Counted from the first letter of the stretch, positions 10,473-19,207 are shown. The stretch is DNA of 64,000 bases from Propionibacteriaceae bacterium (GCA_031266665.1 JAISAO010000032.1:1-64000), one strand, 5' to 3'. Numbers and translations are program-made. Notes: generated by a model not told the origin, from the letters alone.

Positions 10473-10601
10473 ACCCCTCCCCCGGCCCTTTCCGATCACG
10501 ATTTGCTAACGCCTCGCCGGCGGCCGGGCGGGGGCGGCGACCGAACCGGCGCCGACGCGGGGCGGCGGCCGGAAGCGGGGCGCAGCGGTTAGGCTGAGGC
10601 C

Positions 10602-11876
10602 GTGAACGCCCCGACCAGTGTCTTCATCTCCCGGCTCAAGGGGATGCCGGTGGTCGACTCGTCCGGCGACTCGATGGGGGAACTGCACGACGTGGTGGCT
10701 CAGACCCGTGGCCCGACCCGGGCGCCGCTGGTCAAAGGCATCGTCATCGGGCTGTTCGCCCGGCGGCGGGTCTACGTGCCGATGGAGCGGGTCTACGCCA
10801 TCGACCCCAGCCAGCTAGTCATCTCCGGGGCCGTCAACGCCCGTCGCTTCCACCGCCGCGAGGGCGAGTCGCTGGTCTTCGAGGACTTGATCGACCGCCG
10901 CACCGTGCGCCGGGGCCAGACCGTCCCGACCACCATCTACGACCTCTCGATGGCCCCGGGGCGGGCCGGCCACTGGGAGATCAACCAGGCCGCCCTGGCC
11001 CCGCTGCAGCGCCCCCGCTTCGGCGGCCGGCCCAGTCTGACCGTGGTGCGCTGGAACGAGGTCCCCGACCTGTCGCCCGACGCCCGCGACACGCCCTCCG
11101 CCCAAATCTCCCAGCTGCTCGACATGCGCCCGGCCGACGTCGCCCGCCAGTTGCACGACATGGCGGCCGACCGCCGCCTGGAGGTGGCCCAGGCCCTGGA
11201 CGACCGGCTGCTGGCCGAGGCCCTGGAGGAGCTGCCCGAGGACGAGCAGGTGGCGCTGATCTCGGTGCTCGACCCGGAGAGGGCGGCCGACGTGCTGGAG
11301 GCCATGGACCCGGCCGACGCCGCCGACCTGGTGGCCGACCTGCCGGACGACCAGGCCGAGATCCTGCTCACCCGGATGCGGCCCGAGGACGCCCAGGACG
11401 TGCGCGACCTGCTGCTCTACGACGAGGCCACGGCCGGCGGCATGATGACCCCGGAACCGGTCATCGTGCCGCCCGACGCCACTGTGGCCGACGCCTTGTC
11501 CCGGGTGCGGGACGAGGACCTGCCGCCGGCCCTGGCCGCCATGGTGTTCGTCTGCCGGCCGCCCCTGGACGCCCCCACCGGCCGTTTCCTGGGGGCCGTC
11601 CACTTCCAACGCCTATTGCGCGAGCCGCCCAGCGCGATGGTCTCCGAGCTGATCGACGGCGAGTTGGAGCCGTTGTCGCCCCAGGCGCCGCTGGCCCTGG
11701 TGTCGCGTTATTTCGCCACCTACGACATGGTGGCGGCCCCGGTGGTGGACGAGCAGTCGCGGCTGGTCGGCGCGGTCACCGTGGACGACGTCTTGGACCA
11801 CATGCTGCCGGAGGACTGGCGCGGCGCTCAACTGGACCAGCCGGCCCGGCCGGATGACGACCCGGCGGCGGGCTGA
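10602..11876 (+). CDS. MgtE N-terminal/CBS domain protein with PRC-barrel-like N-terminus
   Basis: A soluble 424-residue protein. Residues 1-100 resemble a PRC-barrel (VVDSSGDSMGELHDVV, VYVPMERVYAID). About 165-285 are the helical MgtE N-terminal domain with repeated LEELPEDEQV / LEAMDPADAADLVADL motifs. The rest is a CBS pair (TAGGMMTPEPVIVPPDATVADAL; VVDEQSRLVGAVTVDDVLDHML). It lacks the MgtE membrane domain, so it is not a transporter by itself and more likely senses Mg2+ or nucleotides. The start is GTG 10602, six bases after TAGGCT (leaderless). The order with DUF1003 and mrp is conserved in actinobacteria. Confidence 0.9.
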   Translation: MNAPTSVFISRLKGMPVVDSSGDSMGELHDVVAQTRGPTRAPLVKGIVIGLFARRRVYVPMERVYAIDPSQLVISGAVNARRFHRREGESLVFEDLIDRRTVRRGQTVPTTIYDLSMAPGRAGHWEINQAALAPLQRPRFGGRPSLTVVRWNEVPDLSPDARDTPSAQISQLLDMRPADVARQLHDMAADRRLEVAQALDDRLLAEALEELPEDEQVALISVLDPERAADVLEAMDPADAADLVADLPDDQAEILLTRMRPEDAQDVRDLLLYDEATAGGMMTPEPVIVPPDATVADALSRVRDEDLPPALAAMVFVCRPPLDAPTGRFLGAVHFQRLLREPPSAMVSELIDGELEPLSPQAPLALVSRYFATYDMVAAPVVDEQSRLVGAVTVDDVLDHMLPEDWRGAQLDQPARPDDDPAAG

Positions 11877-12142
11877 CCCCGGGACCGCCCCTCCCGCCCC
11901 GCCGGGGACGGTCGAGCTCTGACCCGGCCCTCCCCCCACCACCGTCAGCCCGCCCCGTCAAGGATGGACCGGGACGCGGCCCGGCGCTCATCCGCCACCG
12001 GCCGCCCGCCCCGGCGGGGATAAGCTGGGCCGGCCGCCAGGGCCGCGGCGCCAACGTCCGGCGACTGAATCGACGCGGCCCGGCACGTCGGCTGGCGGTC
12101 CTGTCGCCAGGCGTTTTCCCGACCCGATCCAGGAGGTGACCA

Positions 12143-12682
12143 ATGGCCCGGCCGCGCAAGCAAGTCAACCAGCGTCTAGACACCCCCGGCCTGCGACGGC
12201 GCGGCTTCCTGCCCCGGCCCAAGGCCGACCCGGACCGTTTCGGCCGTTTCGCCGAGGCCTTCGCCCGGCGCATGGGCACGGCCAACTTCATTTTCTGGAT
12301 GACCCTGCTGGTGATCGTCTGGATCACGGCCAACCTGCTGATGGGGCGCGACTTGGCCTGGGATTGGTACCCCTTCATCCTGCTCAACCTGTTCTTCTCC
12401 GTCCAAGCCTCCTACGCCTCGCCCCTGATCCTGCTGGCCACCAACCGGCAGGAGGCCCGGGACCGCATCGGCATGGAGGCCGACCGCCAGCAGGCCGCCC
12501 AGTCGAGGGCCGACATGGACTTCCTGGCCCGGGAGATCGCCGGCCTCAGGACCCGCATGGGCGAGATGGCGACCCGTGACTTCATCCGCTCGGAGTTGCG
12601 CGACCTGCTGGACGAGTTGGACCGGCACGATCAAACACCGGCCGCCCAGACGGCTGGCGCTACCCTTGACCACCGTGACTGA
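12143..12682 (+). CDS. DUF1003 membrane protein
   Basis: A 179-residue protein with two membrane segments (about 51-66 and 76-95) separated by the WDWYPFILLNLFFS signature of DUF1003, then NRQEARDR and a charged, probably coiled-coil C-terminus. Function unknown in the family. A strong ribosome site AGGAGGTGA precedes the ATG. Its 3' end overlaps the mrp start by eight bases and it follows the MgtE_N/CBS gene, so the three are a conserved unit. The 266-base gap before it holds only GC-rich sequence with weak hairpins. Confidence 0.92.
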   Translation: MARPRKQVNQRLDTPGLRRRGFLPRPKADPDRFGRFAEAFARRMGTANFIFWMTLLVIVWITANLLMGRDLAWDWYPFILLNLFFSVQASYASPLILLATNRQEARDRIGMEADRQQAAQSRADMDFLAREIAGLRTRMGEMATRDFIRSELRDLLDELDRHDQTPAAQTAGATLDHRD

Positions 12683-13841
12683 ACCTTCCGTCGATCGCCT
12701 GACGGCGCTGCGGGCCGCTCTGGCCCAAGTCTTCGACCCCGAGCTGGGACGCCCCATCACCGACTTGGGGATGGTGGGCGACATCGCCTGGGCCGACGAC
12801 GGCCGGGTGACCGTCCAGCTCCGGCTGACGACAGCCATCTGCCCCTTGCGCGACCGCTTGGCGGCCGATATCGAGGCGGCGGCGGCGACCGTCGACGGCG
12901 TCACCGGCGTGACCGTGGAGACGGGCGTGATGGACGACCAGCAGCGCCAGGGGCTGCGCCGCTCCCTGGGCCACGGCCCGGCCCGCGACATCCCCTTCGC
13001 CCGCCCCGACAGCCCCACCCGGGTGATCGCCGTCGCCTCCGGCAAGGGCGGCGTCGGCAAATCCTCCATCACGGCCAATCTGACTTGTGCCCTGACGGCT
13101 TTGGGCCAGTCGGTCGGCCTGATCGACGCCGATGTCTACGGCCACTCCATCCCCGACCTGCTGGGGGCCGGCCCGGCGGACGGTCCGACCCAGTTGGAGG
13201 ACCTGGGACTGGTCCTGCCGGCCGAGTTGCGCGGCGTCAAGGTGATGTCGATCGCCATGATGAAGCCGGAGCGGGACCAGGTGGTGGCCTGGCGCGGCCC
13301 GATCGTGTCGCGCTCCTTGGAGCAATTCCTGACCGACGTCCACTGGGGCGACCTCGACTTCCTGCTGATCGATCTGCCCCCGGGCACCGGCGATGTCGCC
13401 TTGTCCGTCGGCCAACTGCTGCCCCGCGCCGAGGTGGTAGTCGTGACCACGCCCCAGGCGGCCGCCACCGAGGTGGCGGAGCGGGCCGGCACGATGGCCG
13501 CGATGCTGCGCCAACCGGTCATCGGCGTGGTCGAGAACATGAGTTATCTGGACTACCGCTGCCCCGACTGCGGCCAGACCCACCGGCTCGACCTCTTCGG
13601 CTCCGGCGGCGGCCAAGCGGTGGCCCAGAGCCTGACCCGCCGACTGGGCCACGAGGTGCCGCTGCTGGCCCAGATCCCGCTCGACCCCGACTGGCGCCAA
13701 GCTTCGGACGCCGGCGACCCGTCAGCCCTGCTGAACACGTCGCGCCCCTCGGCCCAGGCCGTCAAGGCCTTGGCCCAACGCTTGATCGCCACCCGCCCCG
13801 CCCCGGCCGGCGCCCCCATCTCCTTGGCCCAGCCCCGCTGA
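12675..13841 (+). CDS. mrp: Mrp/NBP35-family P-loop iron-sulfur cluster carrier
   Basis: Iron-sulfur cluster scaffold/carrier ATPase. It has an N-terminal MIP18-like domain (residues 1-95: FDPELGRPITDLGMV, Cys in TAICPLR), the deviant Walker A GKGGVGKS (123-130), Walker B DFLLIDLPPGTGD, and the C-terminal CPDC pair that binds the cluster. The start is GTG 12675, which overlaps the DUF1003 stop and lies eight bases after TACCCT; upstream frame is unrelated sequence. Its 3' end is the left boundary of the accessory island: the last 41 coding bases and the following 34 bases are duplicated near 18243. Confidence 0.95.
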   Translation: MTEPSVDRLTALRAALAQVFDPELGRPITDLGMVGDIAWADDGRVTVQLRLTTAICPLRDRLAADIEAAAATVDGVTGVTVETGVMDDQQRQGLRRSLGHGPARDIPFARPDSPTRVIAVASGKGGVGKSSITANLTCALTALGQSVGLIDADVYGHSIPDLLGAGPADGPTQLEDLGLVLPAELRGVKVMSIAMMKPERDQVVAWRGPIVSRSLEQFLTDVHWGDLDFLLIDLPPGTGDVALSVGQLLPRAEVVVVTTPQAAATEVAERAGTMAAMLRQPVIGVVENMSYLDYRCPDCGQTHRLDLFGSGGGQAVAQSLTRRLGHEVPLLAQIPLDPDWRQASDAGDPSALLNTSRPSAQAVKALAQRLIATRPAPAGAPISLAQPR

Positions 13842-13918
13842 GGATTCACCCGAGAAACAACTTATTCACCTTGCTGCTGGGTTGAGTATCATGTCACTGA
13901 TTCCGGTAGCAAGTTACT
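13801..13918. repeat. Left 118-bp direct repeat (3' end of mrp)
   Basis: This stretch aligns without gaps to 18243-18360 (offset exactly 4442). The first 75 bases, covering the last codons and stop of mrp plus 34 bases beyond, differ at two positions. The following 43 bases are about 70 percent identical. Between the copies lies cassette 1. The arrangement looks like an integrated element whose attachment site is the mrp 3' end, leaving mrp intact. No integrase gene is visible inside. Confidence 0.85.
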
Positions 13919-13938
13919 CGACGGAGTAGCAAGTCACT
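13885..13938. repeat. Three palindromic 14-mers at exact 20-bp period
   Basis: Units at 13885, 13905 and 13925 (AGTATCATGTCACT, GGTAGCAAGTTACT, AGTAGCAAGTCACT) share the near-palindromic form AGTANCAWGTYACT and are spaced 20 bases apart, about two helical turns. Matching units occur at 18327 and 18347 beside the right repeat. They look like an array of protein-binding sites (recombinase, accessory factor or repressor) rather than coding sequence. Confidence 0.75.
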
Positions 13939-13993
13939 GCGGCGTCCCCCACAACTCGCCCCACCCGTCCACTGGCAAGGGGTCTGGATCGTT

Positions 13994-14042
13994 CCACAAC
14001 GGTGCTGTAGGTTGACGGCAAGGTGAAGCGAAAGGACGTGCC
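13994..14042 (+). promoter_or_regulatory. Conserved cassette promoter and ribosome site (cassette 1)
   Basis: CACAACGGTGCTGTAGGTT contains a likely -10 box TAGGTT (14008-14013). AAAGGA (14031-14036) lies six bases before the ATG of the Trypco2 gene. The same elements precede cassette 2 (20369-20418) with few changes, although the sequence further upstream differs, so the promoter was duplicated with the genes. Confidence 0.65.
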
Positions 14043-14348
14043 ATGGCGAGCACCATTCCCGTGTCCGAGGCCATCGAAGCGTTACTCGACGAAGTGGAGA
14101 AATCCGTCAAAGCCGGACAAGACCACGACCTGCGCTTCCTAGTGGACGAGGTCAAACTAGAACTACAGGTCACGGCCACCACCGAGGGACCGGTCGACGC
14201 GAAAGTCAAATGGCTCATCTTCGAGGCCGGCGACGAGGCCTCACACCAATCCGCCCACGTCCAAACCATCACCTTGACCCTCAAAGCCGTCACCCAAAGC
14301 CCAGACGGCCAAACCACCCCGCTCCTGCTGTCCTCGCCCGAGGGCTGA
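14043..14348 (+). CDS. Trypco2-type (trypsin-co-occurring) small protein, cassette 1
   Basis: A 101-residue protein with IPVSEAIEALLDEVEKSVK, DLRFLVDEVKLELQV and TITLTLKAV segments, the pattern I recognise as Trypco2. That small alpha+beta domain is repeatedly encoded beside trypsin-like/STAND proteins in predicted conflict systems. Its biochemical role is not known; it may regulate or gate the partner protease. It is 21 bases upstream of the giant partner gene. Bases 14095-14182 are identical to 20471-20558 in the second cassette, so the two copies are recent duplicates or have undergone gene conversion. Confidence 0.8.
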   Translation: MASTIPVSEAIEALLDEVEKSVKAGQDHDLRFLVDEVKLELQVTATTEGPVDAKVKWLIFEAGDEASHQSAHVQTITLTLKAVTQSPDGQTTPLLLSSPEG

Positions 14349-14369
14349 GCCCGAAGACGAGGGCGTGAC

Positions 14370-17300
14370 ATGAACGCCACTCCCGGCCTCGAGTTGACAG
14401 ACCGGGCCGTCCAGTTGACACACCCGGGCGGGACCGGTTCCGGGTGGCGTCTGGGCCGCGGGTTGGTCCTGGCCGCCAGACGCTGTTCCACGGCCGACGC
14501 GCCACAGCGTCAAGTCAGCGATCTGGCCGGGCGGCGCCATTGGGCCGAGGTGGTCTGGTTCAGCCCCAGCGCCGAGGTCGACTTGGCCCTGTGGCGGGTG
14601 GCCGATTTCCGAGACGACCCCCCGATACCTCTGGCCTTGATAGACCGGACCTGTGGCGGGGACCTGCCGGCGACCGGTTACGGCTTTCCCGCGTTCTTCC
14701 AGCCGTCCCACCGGCCGGTCGGCGGCCCCGGACCGGCCTGGCGGCCCAGACCGACGCCCGACGGCGGCCATCGGTTGGAGCGGCTGACCGGGCGTATAGC
14801 GCCGGCCCAGGGACCGGGAGCGGGAGTCCCCCTGCCCCCGGTCCTCTTCACGGCCGACGCCAACCAGACGGTCGGGCCGAAAGCCGAACGGCCGGAGCCG
14901 GCGAGGGCCGGGGCTGGGGCCGAAGAACCGGGCCCGGTGAAGCTGGATTGGGAATCCCTCGTCGGGGCGCCCATCCTGGTAGGCCAGGCCGGGGAGCACC
15001 ATTGCGTCGGCCTGGCGCGCGACTTCGGCCTGGAGTGTCAAAGCGGGACCCTCGAGGTGGCCGGGTTCGACAGCCTCGCCCGGCCCGGAGCGGACGCCGC
15101 CGGTTTTTGGGATCAGGTCGCCTGGGTCCGGCCGGACACCATGCCCGTCTTGCGAGGCGACGGCCGGGAGCGTCTGATTTGGACGCGCCTGTGCCCGGCC
15201 GAGGCCCCCCACCACATTTCCCGCCGAGCCTCCCGGGAACTGGAGCAGGCCCTGCTCAAGCACCATCGGGCGACCTTGTGGGGGCTCCCGGGAAAAGGCC
15301 AGTCCCAGATCGCCGCCGCCCTCGTCAGGCGGTGCCGGGCGGAGGGCTGGCTGGAGGTCTTCTGGGTCGACGCCGGCAGCCGCGACGCCCTGCTGTGGGA
15401 GTTGAGACTAATCGCGCAGAGCCGCCGCTTGGCCCATCCCCACCAGGATCCGGAGAGCGCCGCCGCCAGTCTGGTCGGCCATTGGAACCGCCATCCCCAG
15501 CGCCGCCTGATCGTCTTCGACAACTTGACCGACCGGAAACACCTATCCGACCTCCGGTTGAGGCCGGCCGCCGCCACCGTCGTGGTCACCGCCGCCGACC
15601 AGGCCGCCGTCCCCTTCCCCCGGTCGGCCCCCCGGATCGAGGTCGGAGCCCTCACCGAACAACAAGCCCAGGACTATCTGACTGCCGGCGCCAGGCTGGA
15701 CGACCAAGCCGCGCCCGGGGCCGCCCGAGTCGCGGAACGCCTGGGCCGCCTACCGCTGGCCCTGGCCCAAGCCGCTGGCGTGGTCCGGCTGCGCCGTGGC
15801 GACGACCCGGGCTACGACTACGCCGCCTACCTGGCCGACCTCGACACCCCGCCCCAGGACCGCGCCCCGGTTTTTGAACTGGGCGCGGGCTATCCCCCAG
15901 ACGCCGCCCGCGCCATCCTCCTAGCCCACGACACCGCCATCGAGGCCGCCGCCGACCGCCGCCGGTTGGTCGCCGACATCATCACCGCGCTGGCCTTCCT
16001 CGACCCGGCCGGCGTCCACCGCACCCACCTGGCCGCGCTGACGGCCGACGGCCCAGCCGGCGACGACGACCTGGCCTGGGCACTGGGATTGTTGGAGGGC
16101 GTCTGTCTGGTCGCCCGCCGCCAAGACGGTCAGACCGTCGTCATGCACCGCCTGGTCTCCCGGGTCATCCGCCACCGCCTCAGCCACGGCTCCGACGGCG
16201 CGACCGCCGTGGACCCGACGCCCGAGCCCATCGTCAAAGTCCTAGACGTCATGACCGCGGCCCCGACCGACGGCTACGCCGAGCAGCGGCGAACGGCCGG
16301 CGAACTGGCCGCCCACCTGTCCTGGCTGCTGCGGCGCCGCCCCACCACCGACCAAGACCGGACCGTCCTCGCCTGCGCCCGCGCCCTGGTGGAGTTGAAC
16401 GATCCCTTCAGCGCCATAGCCGTCTTGACCATCGCCCACGACAACGACGCCTTGCTGCTCGGCTTGGACCACCTAGACACGCTCACCACCTGCGGCGACC
16501 TGGCCGACGCCCACCTGGCCGCCGCCCACATGACTGTCGGTTGTCTGGCCACCGGCCAGTTGGACGCCGGACACGCCGACCAAGCCATCGCCCTGCTGGA
16601 GCGCAACCTGGCCGACTACGAGCGCCTGCTCGGGCCCGACCACCCCAAGACACGCGCCGCCCGCGACAAATTGGCCAATGCCCACTGGTCGGCCGGAAAC
16701 TTCAGCCAGGCCATTGTCATGCGCCAGCGCGGCTTGGCCGACAGCGAACGCCTGCTCGGGCCCGACCACCCCAAGACGCGCGCCGCCCGCGGCAGCCTGG
16801 CCTCGGCCCACTGGGACGCCGGCCAGACCGACCAGGCCATCGCTCTGCTGGAGCTCAACCTGGCCGACCGCGAACGCCTGCTCGGACCCGACCACCCCGA
16901 CACGATCCACTACCTCGGCATCGTGGCCGCCGCCCACCAGCAGGCCGGGGACCTTGACCGGGCCATCGCCCTGCTGGAGCGCGCCCTGACCGCCCGCGAA
17001 CGCCTCTCCGGGCCGGACCACATCCAAACACTCGTCGCCCGCGACAACCTGGCCGCCGCCCACCAAGCCGCCGGACAGGCCGGCCAAGCCATCGACCTGC
17101 TGGAACGCAACCTGGCCGCAGACGAACGCCGCCTCGGACCCGACCACCCCACCACGCTCCGCGTCTGCGACCGGCTGGCCTTCGCCCACTGGTCCGCCGG
17201 ACACCACGACCAAGCCATCGCCTTGTACCAACGCCTGTTGGCAGCCCACGAGCGTCTCTCAGGGCTCGACCGCCCCGACACGATCCGGTCCCGCCACAAT

Positions 17301-18203
17301 CTGGCCGAGGCCCGTCGGAGCGCCGGACAGACCGACCAAGCCATCGACCTGCTCGAGCGCGTCCTGACCGACAGCCAACGTGTCCTCGGACCCGACCACC
17401 CCTTCACCATCCTCTACCGCAGCAACCTGGCCGCCGCCCACCAAACCGCTGGACACCTCGATCGGGCCATCACCCTGCTCAAACGCAACCTGACAGACAA
17501 CGAACGCATCCTCGGGTCGAACCACCCCGACACGGTCTCTTCCCGCCACAGCCTCACCGCCGCCCACCAAACCGCCGGACACTCCGACCAAGCCATTGCC
17601 CTGCTTAAACGCGACCTGACAGACAGCCAACGCCTGCTCGGATCCGACCACCCCGACACCCTCATCGCCCGCAACAAACTGGCCGAGGTTCAGCGGGAGG
17701 CCGGACAGGCCGACCAGGCCATCGCCCTGCAGGAGCGCAACCTGGCCGACAGCGAACGCCTTTTCGGACCCGACCACCCCAACACGCTCGCCTTCCGCAA
17801 CAATCTCGCCTTGGCCCACCAGGGGGCCGGACACCTCGACCAAGCCATCGACCTGTATCAACGCAACTTGGCAGACAGCGAACGTGTCCTGGGGCCGGAT
17901 CACCCCGACACCCTCATCTATCGCAACAACCTGGCCGCCGCCCACCAGGGCGCCGGCCACCTTGACCGAGCCATCGCCATACATGAGCGCAACCTGACAG
18001 ACAGCGAACGTGTCCTCGGACCGGACCACCCCGCAACCCTCACCTCCCGCAATAATCTCGCCAAAGCGCTGTGGGAGGACGGTCAGCGGGACGCGGCCAG
18101 AGAACAGATAACCCGGGCGGAGCGGGACTCAGCCGCTCTCAACCCCGAGCACGAGGTGCGCCAGAAGATCGTGTCCAACCGGGCGGCCATGGAACAGCCA
18201 TGA
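14370..18203 (+). CDS. Trypsin-like/NB-ARC STAND protein with TPR array, catalytically degenerate
   Basis: 1277 residues. Residues about 10-240 are a trypsin-like fold (SGWRLGRGLVLAARRC, EVDLALWRV, ESLVGAPILV). About 300-480 are an NB-ARC/STAND P-loop domain (WGLPGKGQSQ, RRLIVFDNLT, RLPLALAQAA). About 480-730 are helical, and 734-1237 are twelve 42-residue TPRs. Key residues are lost: the protease His is Arg38, the protease Ser is Val198 (Asp71 remains), and the Walker A Lys is Gln311; the second cassette keeps all three. I infer a non-catalytic receptor, adaptor or decoy using its TPRs to bind a ligand. The intact reading frame argues against a simple pseudogene. Base composition is GC-rich like the host. 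Confidence 0.85.
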   Translation: MNATPGLELTDRAVQLTHPGGTGSGWRLGRGLVLAARRCSTADAPQRQVSDLAGRRHWAEVVWFSPSAEVDLALWRVADFRDDPPIPLALIDRTCGGDLPATGYGFPAFFQPSHRPVGGPGPAWRPRPTPDGGHRLERLTGRIAPAQGPGAGVPLPPVLFTADANQTVGPKAERPEPARAGAGAEEPGPVKLDWESLVGAPILVGQAGEHHCVGLARDFGLECQSGTLEVAGFDSLARPGADAAGFWDQVAWVRPDTMPVLRGDGRERLIWTRLCPAEAPHHISRRASRELEQALLKHHRATLWGLPGKGQSQIAAALVRRCRAEGWLEVFWVDAGSRDALLWELRLIAQSRRLAHPHQDPESAAASLVGHWNRHPQRRLIVFDNLTDRKHLSDLRLRPAAATVVVTAADQAAVPFPRSAPRIEVGALTEQQAQDYLTAGARLDDQAAPGAARVAERLGRLPLALAQAAGVVRLRRGDDPGYDYAAYLADLDTPPQDRAPVFELGAGYPPDAARAILLAHDTAIEAAADRRRLVADIITALAFLDPAGVHRTHLAALTADGPAGDDDLAWALGLLEGVCLVARRQDGQTVVMHRLVSRVIRHRLSHGSDGATAVDPTPEPIVKVLDVMTAAPTDGYAEQRRTAGELAAHLSWLLRRRPTTDQDRTVLACARALVELNDPFSAIAVLTIAHDNDALLLGLDHLDTLTTCGDLADAHLAAAHMTVGCLATGQLDAGHADQAIALLERNLADYERLLGPDHPKTRAARDKLANAHWSAGNFSQAIVMRQRGLADSERLLGPDHPKTRAARGSLASAHWDAGQTDQAIALLELNLADRERLLGPDHPDTIHYLGIVAAAHQQAGDLDRAIALLERALTARERLSGPDHIQTLVARDNLAAAHQAAGQAGQAIDLLERNLAADERRLGPDHPTTLRVCDRLAFAHWSAGHHDQAIALYQRLLAAHERLSGLDRPDTIRSRHNLAEARRSAGQTDQAIDLLERVLTDSQRVLGPDHPFTILYRSNLAAAHQTAGHLDRAITLLKRNLTDNERILGSNHPDTVSSRHSLTAAHQTAGHSDQAIALLKRDLTDSQRLLGSDHPDTLIARNKLAEVQREAGQADQAIALQERNLADSERLFGPDHPNTLAFRNNLALAHQGAGHLDQAIDLYQRNLADSERVLGPDHPDTLIYRNNLAAAHQGAGHLDRAIAIHERNLTDSERVLGPDHPATLTSRNNLAKALWEDGQRDAAREQITRAERDSAALNPEHEVRQKIVSNRAAMEQP
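16569..18080 (+). repeat. Twelve 126-bp (42-residue) TPR-coding units
   Basis: Each unit encodes a TPR of the kinesin-light-chain/NB-ARC type built on AIxLxxRxLxxxERxLGPDHPxTxxxRxxLAxAHxxAG. Twelve complete units follow one another without gaps and a degenerate cap ends the protein. Units 10-12 are most alike, pointing to recent unit duplication. Variation is concentrated at a few surface positions and at the inter-unit XDXA residues, as expected for a ligand-binding superhelix. Confidence 0.85.
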
Positions 18204-18242
18204 CGGAATGCCCGCCTGGTGGCGACTTGATCATGCGTCCCA

Positions 18243-18360
18243 CCCCGGCCGACGCCCCCATCTCCTTGGCCCAACCCCGCTGAGGATTCACCCGAGAAAC
18301 AACTTATTCACCTTGCTATTGCGTCCAGTAACATGTTACTGAATAAAGTAGCAAGTCACA
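18243..18360. repeat. Right 118-bp direct repeat (copy of mrp 3' end) with two 20-bp-spaced palindromes
   Basis: Copy of 13801-13918, still readable as the Mrp C-terminus (APISLAQPR and stop). It contains the perfect 14-base palindrome AGTAACATGTTACT (18327-18340) and a second unit AGTAGCAAGTCACA (18347-18360). Recombination between the two repeats would release a 4442-base circle holding exactly the Trypco2 gene and its giant partner. Confidence 0.85.
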
Positions 18361-18462
18361 GAAGTTGTGAGTGCTGACCGGAAACCGGCACAACCCCAAT
18401 GTCAGGTGGACCCTGGCCCAGCCACAGTGATTCACATCTTGGAGAGCAGAGCGACTGACACT

Positions 18463-19032
18463 ATGAAACCTGACACGCAGGAGTTGGTGTTCGCCTCCCG
18501 CGGCTTGTTCCGGGAATGGCTGACCACTCACGGCGGGTCGAGCAACGGGGTGCGGCTCGTGTTCGACAAGACAAAGGAACGCACGACCCTGACTGCCCAC
18601 GAGGCGCTGGAGGAAGCCCTGTGCTTCGGTTGGATCGACGGCCAGATGCGCAGCATCGACGACGCCAAGTACGCCAAGTACTTCGCCCGCCGCCGCCCCG
18701 CGAGCGTGTGGTCCCAGAGGAACAAAACACTTGTGACCGACCTTCGTGACCGGGGCTTGATGACCGCCGCCGGAGAGGAAGCCGTCCGGGTCGCAGTCGA
18801 AAACGGCCAGTGGGACGCGGCCAAGCCGGAGTCGGCGACCGATCAGCAGGTGGCGCAACTGGGCGAACGGCTCCGTGGCCACTCTCCGGCGTTTGAGCAC
18901 TTCTGCGCCATGTCACCCTCGGTGCGACGGACCTACGCCCGCCGCTACCTGTCGTTCAAGAGCGACGAGGCCCGCGAGCGTGATCTCGCCAGAATCATCG
19001 ACCGGCTCGACCAGAACCTGAAACCGATGTGA
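18463..19032 (+). CDS. YdeI/OmpD-associated family protein
   Basis: 189 residues with the family hallmarks LVFASRGLFREWL, HEALEEALCFGWIDGQMRSID and ARRRPASVWSQRNK, ending in a basic helical region. Members are small cytoplasmic proteins sometimes called bacteriocin-protection proteins; the true activity is unclear. I chose ATG 18463, where family similarity begins; an in-frame GTG at 18367 would add 32 unrelated residues. It lies between the right mrp-end repeat and the toxin-like pair, inside the island. The 175 bases after it hold nothing recognisable. Confidence 0.8.
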   Translation: MKPDTQELVFASRGLFREWLTTHGGSSNGVRLVFDKTKERTTLTAHEALEEALCFGWIDGQMRSIDDAKYAKYFARRRPASVWSQRNKTLVTDLRDRGLMTAAGEEAVRVAVENGQWDAAKPESATDQQVAQLGERLRGHSPAFEHFCAMSPSVRRTYARRYLSFKSDEARERDLARIIDRLDQNLKPM

Positions 19033-19207
19033 CCACACCTCTTCCTCCGATCTTCCTCCGAGTCGGCGCTGTGGGCCCACTCCGAGACCAGCAGGGCCGT
19101 ACCTGTAGGTGTCCTGCAAAGCCGGCTCGCCGTGCTCGCCTCAAGGCCGCGCTCATCAGTGCGGGATCGACGACTGGAAGCTGACTTAAGGTTGCGGCGG
19201 TTGGATG

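Noticed and set aside
10495-10512. Second LacI-type half-site (GTTAGC) near the MgtE_N gene
   Set aside because: Only one half matches; no palindrome can be built.
14370-18203. Calling the cassette 1 giant gene a pseudogene
   Set aside because: Catalytic residues are lost but the 3.8-kb frame, promoter, ribosome site and TPR array are intact.
18071-18283. 70-residue open frame after the TPR protein ending APISLAQPR
   Set aside because: It is the duplicated end of mrp plus upstream sequence in another frame, not a gene.
13842-18462. Integrase or transposase gene for the mrp-flanked segment
   Set aside because: All frames were considered; nothing resembles a tyrosine or serine recombinase or a DDE transposase.
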